DNA of 9,707 nucleotides from Candidatus Cloacimonadota bacterium (GTDB lineage Bacteria; Cloacimonadota; Cloacimonadia; JGIOTU-2): positions 1-9,707 of the forward strand of contig JAGHCS010000256.1 in the NCBI GenBank assembly GCA_021160355.1, written 5' to 3'. Position numbers and translations under genes: made by a program. Below are positions 6,244 to 9,707 of this stretch, in pieces. A model generated the notes under the pieces. The model did no database searches. It was given only the letters and a program-made list of their open reading frames with translations, and was not told the origin of the DNA. How positions within the stretch are numbered: the first letter of the stretch is position 1; every line of letters starts with the position of its first letter.

Positions 6244-6657
6244 CTATTTTCCTTTTTCAAGAAAATCTTCAAGTGTGTATGAAACAAGAAAGTCATTAAT
6301 ATGAGTATTAAAATCAGTCCAGAAATCAGTAAAAGAACATTGGTCGGCAAATTCACAGAGTTTTTCTGTTTTACGATCTGTGCAACTATGAATATTGGTT
6401 CTGCCGTCAACCGCCATTATGATATCTTTTGTAGTTATCTTATCGGGGTCTCTGGTGAGCATATAACCGCCCTTGCGCCCTTTTACCGACTTCACGATCC
6501 CGCCTATCCTCAATCTTCGGAAAAGCTTCTCGAGATATTTATGAGGAATTTTTCTCTTAGTTGCAATTTTAACAATAGAATAAGGATTTTCCCTATCCTG
6601 GTATGCAAGTTCCTGCAAAGCTCGCAGGCAGTAATCAGTATCTATGGATATTTTCAT
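6244..6657 (-). CDS. Rrf2-family Fe-S-sensing transcription regulator (IscR/NsrR-like)
   Basis: A 137-residue winged-helix DNA-binding protein of the Rrf2 family, whose members sense Fe-S status, nitric oxide or iron. The N-terminal helix (MKISIDTDYCLRALQELAYQ) leads into the HTH (SIVKIATKRKIPHKYLEKLFRRL, split over 28-49) and the wing VKSVKGRKGGYML (55-67). DIIMAVDG (78-85) precedes the three cysteines C92, C101 and C107 (C-x8-C-x5-C) that probably hold a cluster; IscR uses C-x5-C-x5-C. I start at ATG 6657 because GGAGG sits five bases upstream; in-frame ATGs at 6675 and 6669 would add six or four residues but lack such a site. First gene of the rrf2-desulfurase-scaffold operon, which it probably autoregulates like iscR. 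Confidence 0.87.
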   Translation of the reverse strand: MKISIDTDYCLRALQELAYQDRENPYSIVKIATKRKIPHKYLEKLFRRLRIGGIVKSVKGRKGGYMLTRDPDKITTKDIIMAVDGRTNIHSCTDRKTEKLCEFADQCSFTDFWTDFNTHINDFLVSYTLEDFLEKGK

Positions 6658-6662
6658 TATGA

Positions 6663-6667
6663 CCTCC
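6663..6667 (-). promoter_or_regulatory. Shine-Dalgarno that fixes the rrf2 start
   Basis: Read on the - strand, GGAGG lies five bases before ATG 6657. It selects this start over the in-frame ATGs at 6675 and 6669, and gives the standard Rrf2 beginning MKIS. Confidence 0.8.
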
Positions 6668-6674
6668 ATGATCA

Positions 6675-6698
6675 TATTTTGTTAAAACATACAAAATA
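6675..6698. promoter_or_regulatory. perfect 8-8-8 dyad, candidate Rrf2 operator
   Basis: TATTTTGT (6675-6682) and ACAAAATA (6691-6698) are exact inverted repeats with an 8-base spacer. The dyad covers the -10 box and start region of the rrf2 promoter and the -35/spacer region of the possible opposite promoter for btuD. A dimeric regulator bound here could block both. The sequence does not match the E. coli IscR type 1 or NsrR sites as I know them, so assignment to this Rrf2 protein rests on position. Confidence 0.6.
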
Positions 6699-6706
6699 AG
6701 TATATT
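6680..6706 (+). promoter_or_regulatory. possible promoter of btuD-btuB
   Basis: TTGTTA (6680-6685) and TATATT (6701-6706) are separated by 15 bases. Initiation near 6712 would leave a leader of about ten bases before ATG 6722. The short spacer and AT-rich setting make this tentative, but a promoter must lie within or close to this 64-base gap because the neighbouring gene runs the other way. Confidence 0.35.
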
Positions 6707-6714
6707 AACGTCAA
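6686..6714 (-). promoter_or_regulatory. promoter of the rrf2-iscS-iscU operon
   Basis: On the - strand, TTGACG (6714-6709) and TATGTT (6691-6686) are separated by exactly 17 bases, a good sigma70-type arrangement. Transcription would begin near 6679, about 22 bases before the rrf2 ATG and just upstream of its GGAGG. The -10 box lies inside the perfect dyad at 6675-6698. Confidence 0.6.
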
Positions 6715-6721
6715 CAAAAAA

Positions 6722-7516
6722 ATGATAAAAGTTTCAAATTTATTTTATTCTTACTCGGAAAAGCCAGTTCTTGATGATATCTCATTTATTATAGACAGGA
6801 ATGATTTCGTTGGTGTGATCGGTCCGAACGGCGCTGGTAAATCAACACTCCTTAAATGCCTTTGTGGTTATCTAAACGACTACAGGGGAAATGTTTACTT
6901 AGACAACATCCCGCTCTCAGACTATTCTTCTCTTGAACGAGCAAGGCATGTTTCAGTTGTAGTCCAGCAACCCCATTTCGAGTTTGATTTCACTGTGCAG
7001 GATGTCGTACTGATGGGTAAATATCCTTATCTGGGTTTTTGGCAAAATTATACAAATGAACAAATAGTTCAAACCGAACTTATATTAAAAGACCTCAATA
7101 TTAGCCATCTTTCTAACAGGCACCTTGGTGAACTGAGTGGAGGAGAATTTCAGCTTATTATGATCGCCAGAGCTCTCAATCAGGATACTGACATCCTTCT
7201 TTTTGATGAGCCGGCATCCCACCTTGATATTCATCATCAAATAAGGATTTTTACACTGCTGCAACAACAAAATCTGAAACAGAACAAAACTATTTTTGCC
7301 GTATCTCATAATATCAATCTCGCTGCTGAGTTTTGTAATAAAATACTTATATTGGATAATGGCCGAATTATTTCCTTTGGTAAAACTGAGGATGTGTTAA
7401 AAAATAAAGCGCTGAGAGAAGTATTTCGGGTGCCAATTGAAGTAATCAAAAATCCATATACAGGCAAACCGAATATTCTCTATAATTATTCTCAGAATGG
7501 TGAACCGAATGATTAA
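6722..7516 (+). CDS. btuD: vitamin B12 ABC importer ATPase, BtuD/FecE-like
   Basis: A 264-residue ABC ATPase of the BtuD/FecE/HmuV group that powers corrinoid, siderophore or haem import with a FecCD permease. All working parts are intact: Walker A GPNGAGKST (34-42), Q-loop Q82/Q83, signature LSGGE (138-142), Walker B ILLFDEP (158-164, catalytic E163), D-loop SHLD (166-169) and switch His H196. The group-typical VVLMGKYPYLG (95-105) lies in the helical subdomain. ATG 6722 has only A-rich sequence before it and no Shine-Dalgarno. It overlaps the receptor gene downstream, so the two are one unit. Its permease partner is most likely the btuC-like gene on the far side of the Fe-S operon; the cobalamin role follows from that context. 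Confidence 0.87.
   Translation: MIKVSNLFYSYSEKPVLDDISFIIDRNDFVGVIGPNGAGKSTLLKCLCGYLNDYRGNVYLDNIPLSDYSSLERARHVSVVVQQPHFEFDFTVQDVVLMGKYPYLGFWQNYTNEQIVQTELILKDLNISHLSNRHLGELSGGEFQLIMIARALNQDTDILLFDEPASHLDIHHQIRIFTLLQQQNLKQNKTIFAVSHNINLAAEFCNKILILDNGRIISFGKTEDVLKNKALREVFRVPIEVIKNPYTGKPNILYNYSQNGEPND
7499..7503 (+). promoter_or_regulatory. Shine-Dalgarno-like site selecting the receptor start
   Basis: GGTGA lies five bases before ATG 7509, within the 3' end of btuD. The upstream in-frame ATG at 7497 has no such site. This favours the shorter receptor start, which also gives a cleaner signal peptide. Confidence 0.45.
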
Positions 7517-9626
7517 ATTTGGAAGTGTGCTACTCATTGTCGCTATTGTTCCGATGCTGTTATATGCAGAAATTGAAGGACAAATACTCAGCGCAAAATC
7601 AGAAGAGCCAATCCGGTACGCACTTGTAAGAACAGAGCGGACTGATCTGGTGACGATCTCTGATGATAAGGGCTATTTCTCGCTGCCAATCAACGACATT
7701 CCATGCAAAATATTTATCTCGTCACAGGGTTATGAACTGAGAGAATTTACTGTTACTAAACCAAAAAACAACCTTATTTATCTCTCAATTGACCCAATAA
7801 GAATTCAGGGATTACGTGTAAGCACAGAAAAGGCAACAGACCTCAAATTATCCTCAACAGATATCGAAATTCTTAATCACGACAATGTGGAACTTAAAAG
7901 CACTACTGCGCTGATTGCATCGCATCCGGGGCTGCTCATAAAGGAAGGTGCGAATGGCGAAAAACAGCTTCAGCTGCACGCATACGAAGCACGTCACAGT
8001 GTGTATCTAATAAATGGCATGAAAACTGATAATTCTATGGGCAACTCGGTTTCCTCAATTCCCGTTGATATGATCGACCACGTGGAAGTTATCTGCCATA
8101 ATGCAGGGAGCACATCGGGAGAATCTGCAATCGGAGGCATAGTGAATATTGTGCTGAAAAATTCCCGCACTCATCTTCATACGCATGAATTTAGTTCACG
8201 TGCAGGAAGCTGGCAAAATTATTCTCTCAATTATCAAAATAATCTTTCTTTTGGAACGTCTTCTATTCTGTGCAATCTTTATGGTCACACCGCTCAAAAC
8301 GATTTTAGCTATTATAATGAATATGATAAAGAAACAATCCTTAGAACTAATAATGATATAAAAGAAGGTTCAATATCACTTCAATCTCGAATAGCCTTCC
8401 AAAATGACGTATATTCAAAATTATCAATTCTCTTTTACGCAGCTGAAAGAGGTATTCCGGGGCAGTCCAATGATTATGTCTGGTTCGAGAAATCTCGGGG
8501 AAAAGCTCATAGATTCTATATAAATACTGATGTCCGATTCCCTTTTGGAAAAAATATTTTTTCGGTCGATCTCTATTGCCAATTTAATAGGAGTCATTAC
8601 GAAAACACCTCTGAAAATCCGTTTTATTCAGAGAACTCGACAAATAGAACTTCTACTTTTGAAGCTCGGGCAAAATTAAATTCAACCGGCTCAACAGTGT
8701 CTTCGATCTCACAATGCGGTTTGCGATACGAAACCTACAAATATGATGACCATCTGCATCCTGAAAGTTCAATCCTGCAAAAAAACAGAACCTTTATATA
8801 TCTGTCGAATGAAACCTCCATTCCATTATTAATTGGATTGCAGAAATTATCATTAATTCCCTCTGTGCGCGCAGACTATTTTGTTGATGAGGATGTGTAT
8901 GTTTCCTCTCATCTTACTCTTGAATATCCAGCAAAATTAGACGTTTTTCAGATGAGCATTTCCGGAGGGAATTCTTATGCAATGCCGGAATTCAGTTCTC
9001 TTTTCTGGAAGGGGGACTCTCAAGTGCAAGGGAATCCCGATCTCGAACCGGAACGCTCTTATGGAGTAAGCAGCAATGCAAAAGTGAAATTTGGCTCATT
9101 CACTTTCTCGGGCGAGGCATACTTCAACCGGATTGAAAATCTCATTTATTGGTATAGAAGTGCACTTGGGCTTTGGAAGCCGGACAATCTTGCTGATGCG
9201 GAACTTTATGGATTTTCTGGTTCTCTGAACTGGTACATCTTCGATAATCTTGAAATTGAACTGATTGGATCAAGAAACTACCCGATCAATAAAACTTCTT
9301 CTGCCGATCATTATAATAAGTATCTCACAAACAAATCCCTCCATAAAATTCAGGGAAAAATTAAATATTCTATAGCGGACATTTCGCTTTTTGCATCAGT
9401 CCTGAACATTGGAAAACAGTTTGATAATTTCAGTAATACCGTTTTAATTGATGGTTATACAACCTATGATGCGGGATTGCATCAAACATCGCAAATAGGT
9501 AAAAAAATTAAGACTTCGATAATTTTTCGGATAAATAATATCTTTAATATACAATACGAAACTTCAAGAAATATTCCCTCGCCTGGAAGGAATTATGAAG
9601 TTTCATGCTCTTTGCATTTTCTTTAG
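7509..9626 (+). CDS. btuB: TonB-dependent outer-membrane receptor, probable BtuB
   Basis: A 705-residue receptor from ATG 7509 (709 from the alternative ATG 7497). Residues 1-20 are a signal peptide ending LLYA. Residues 21-95 look like the carboxypeptidase-regulatory-like beta-sandwich of many Bacteroidetes-type receptors (EIEGQILS, then DDKGYFSLP, then FISSQGYE). The plug follows at about 100-218: SHPGLLIKEG, VYLINGMKTD, IDHVEVICHNAGSTSGESAI and GGIVNIVLKNS. The rest is a beta-barrel with LEPERSYGVS-type TonB receptor sequence and a closing beta-strand ending in HFL. It uses TonB/ExbB energy, which is not encoded here. It overlaps btuD by eight bases. Cobalamin as ligand is inferred from the neighbouring Btu genes; sequence alone does not exclude a siderophore or another corrinoid. 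Confidence 0.85.
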   Translation: MIKFGSVLLIVAIVPMLLYAEIEGQILSAKSEEPIRYALVRTERTDLVTISDDKGYFSLPINDIPCKIFISSQGYELREFTVTKPKNNLIYLSIDPIRIQGLRVSTEKATDLKLSSTDIEILNHDNVELKSTTALIASHPGLLIKEGANGEKQLQLHAYEARHSVYLINGMKTDNSMGNSVSSIPVDMIDHVEVICHNAGSTSGESAIGGIVNIVLKNSRTHLHTHEFSSRAGSWQNYSLNYQNNLSFGTSSILCNLYGHTAQNDFSYYNEYDKETILRTNNDIKEGSISLQSRIAFQNDVYSKLSILFYAAERGIPGQSNDYVWFEKSRGKAHRFYINTDVRFPFGKNIFSVDLYCQFNRSHYENTSENPFYSENSTNRTSTFEARAKLNSTGSTVSSISQCGLRYETYKYDDHLHPESSILQKNRTFIYLSNETSIPLLIGLQKLSLIPSVRADYFVDEDVYVSSHLTLEYPAKLDVFQMSISGGNSYAMPEFSSLFWKGDSQVQGNPDLEPERSYGVSSNAKVKFGSFTFSGEAYFNRIENLIYWYRSALGLWKPDNLADAELYGFSGSLNWYIFDNLEIELIGSRNYPINKTSSADHYNKYLTNKSLHKIQGKIKYSIADISLFASVLNIGKQFDNFSNTVLIDGYTTYDAGLHQTSQIGKKIKTSIIFRINNIFNIQYETSRNIPSPGRNYEVSCSLHFL

Positions 9627-9636
9627 AAAGGAAACA

Positions 9637-9707
9637 ATGAATAAATTACTTCTCATTTTTCTCGCTCTCCTTTTTTGTTCATCTCTTTTTAGTCATGATG
9701 TTTATAT
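9637..9707 (+). CDS. start of an exported protein, cut by the window end
   Basis: ATG 9637 follows the receptor stop by ten bases, with AAAGGA at 9627-9632. The 23 visible complete codons read as a signal peptide with a hydrophobic core (LLLIFLALLFCSSLF) followed by SHDVY. The cleaved protein would begin near the His-Asp, as in some metal-related periplasmic proteins such as DUF4198, but this is too little to name it. C14 is followed by SSLF; a lipoprotein (LLFC) is a second reading. It is probably the third gene of the btuD-btuB unit. Confidence 0.65.
   Translation, partial: MNKLLLIFLALLFCSSLFSHDVY

Noticed and set aside
6301..6699. 132-codon open frame on the + strand over rrf2
   Set aside because: It is antisense to a well-supported Rrf2 gene, has no ribosome site and no recognisable protein character.
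1..9707. CRISPR array, tRNA or rRNA gene, insertion sequence or phage gene
   Set aside because: No regularly spaced repeats, no tRNA-like cloverleaf or rRNA-like conserved sequence, and no transposase or integrase motifs were seen in any frame I read.

Overview
The window reads as chromosomal DNA of an AT-rich, Gram-negative-type bacterium. It has an outer-membrane TonB-dependent receptor, a lipoprotein-type solute-binding protein and no plasmid, phage or transposon genes. Protein style (a receptor with an N-terminal carboxypeptidase-like domain, a phasin-like protein beside an AarF/UbiB kinase, a divergent NifS) suggests an uncultivated member of the FCB/Cloacimonadota-like lineages. That placement is inference from style, not a database match.

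Layout. (1) 93-2089, + strand: a small phasin-like coiled-coil protein translationally coupled (ATGA overlap) to a membrane-anchored UbiB/AarF/ABC1 atypical kinase. (2) 2090-2595: a 506-base gap holding a long imperfect inverted repeat, a promoter-like TTGACA flanked by a small dyad, a complete class-I-type cobalamin riboswitch closed by a perfect 12-bp P1 stem, and an expression platform with a P13-like hairpin, a competing antiterminator and an intrinsic terminator whose T-run touches the next start codon. (3) 2596-4369, + strand: btuF-like lipoprotein and btuC-like permease. (4) 4416-6657, - strand: an iron-sulfur assembly operon rrf2 - iscS/nifS-like - iscU/nifU-like, with a divergent cysteine desulfurase and a scaffold fused to a DUF59/MIP18-like domain. 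(5) 6658-6721: a 64-base divergent control region with a perfect 8-8-8 dyad over the rrf2 promoter. (6) 6722-9626, + strand: btuD-like ATPase overlapping a TonB-dependent receptor (probable BtuB), followed by the first 23 codons of an exported protein.

How it works together. The receptor would bring B12 (or a related corrinoid) across the outer membrane, the lipoprotein would capture it, and permease plus ATPase would import it. The transporter is split into two transcription units by the opposite-strand iron-sulfur operon. Only btuF-btuC lies behind the riboswitch. btuD-btuB starts from the short region shared with rrf2, so B12 uptake may respond both to cobalamin (riboswitch) and to Fe-S or redox state (Rrf2 regulator). 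The most interesting parts are this split regulation, the detailed riboswitch expression platform, and the unusual residues in the Fe-S assembly pair.
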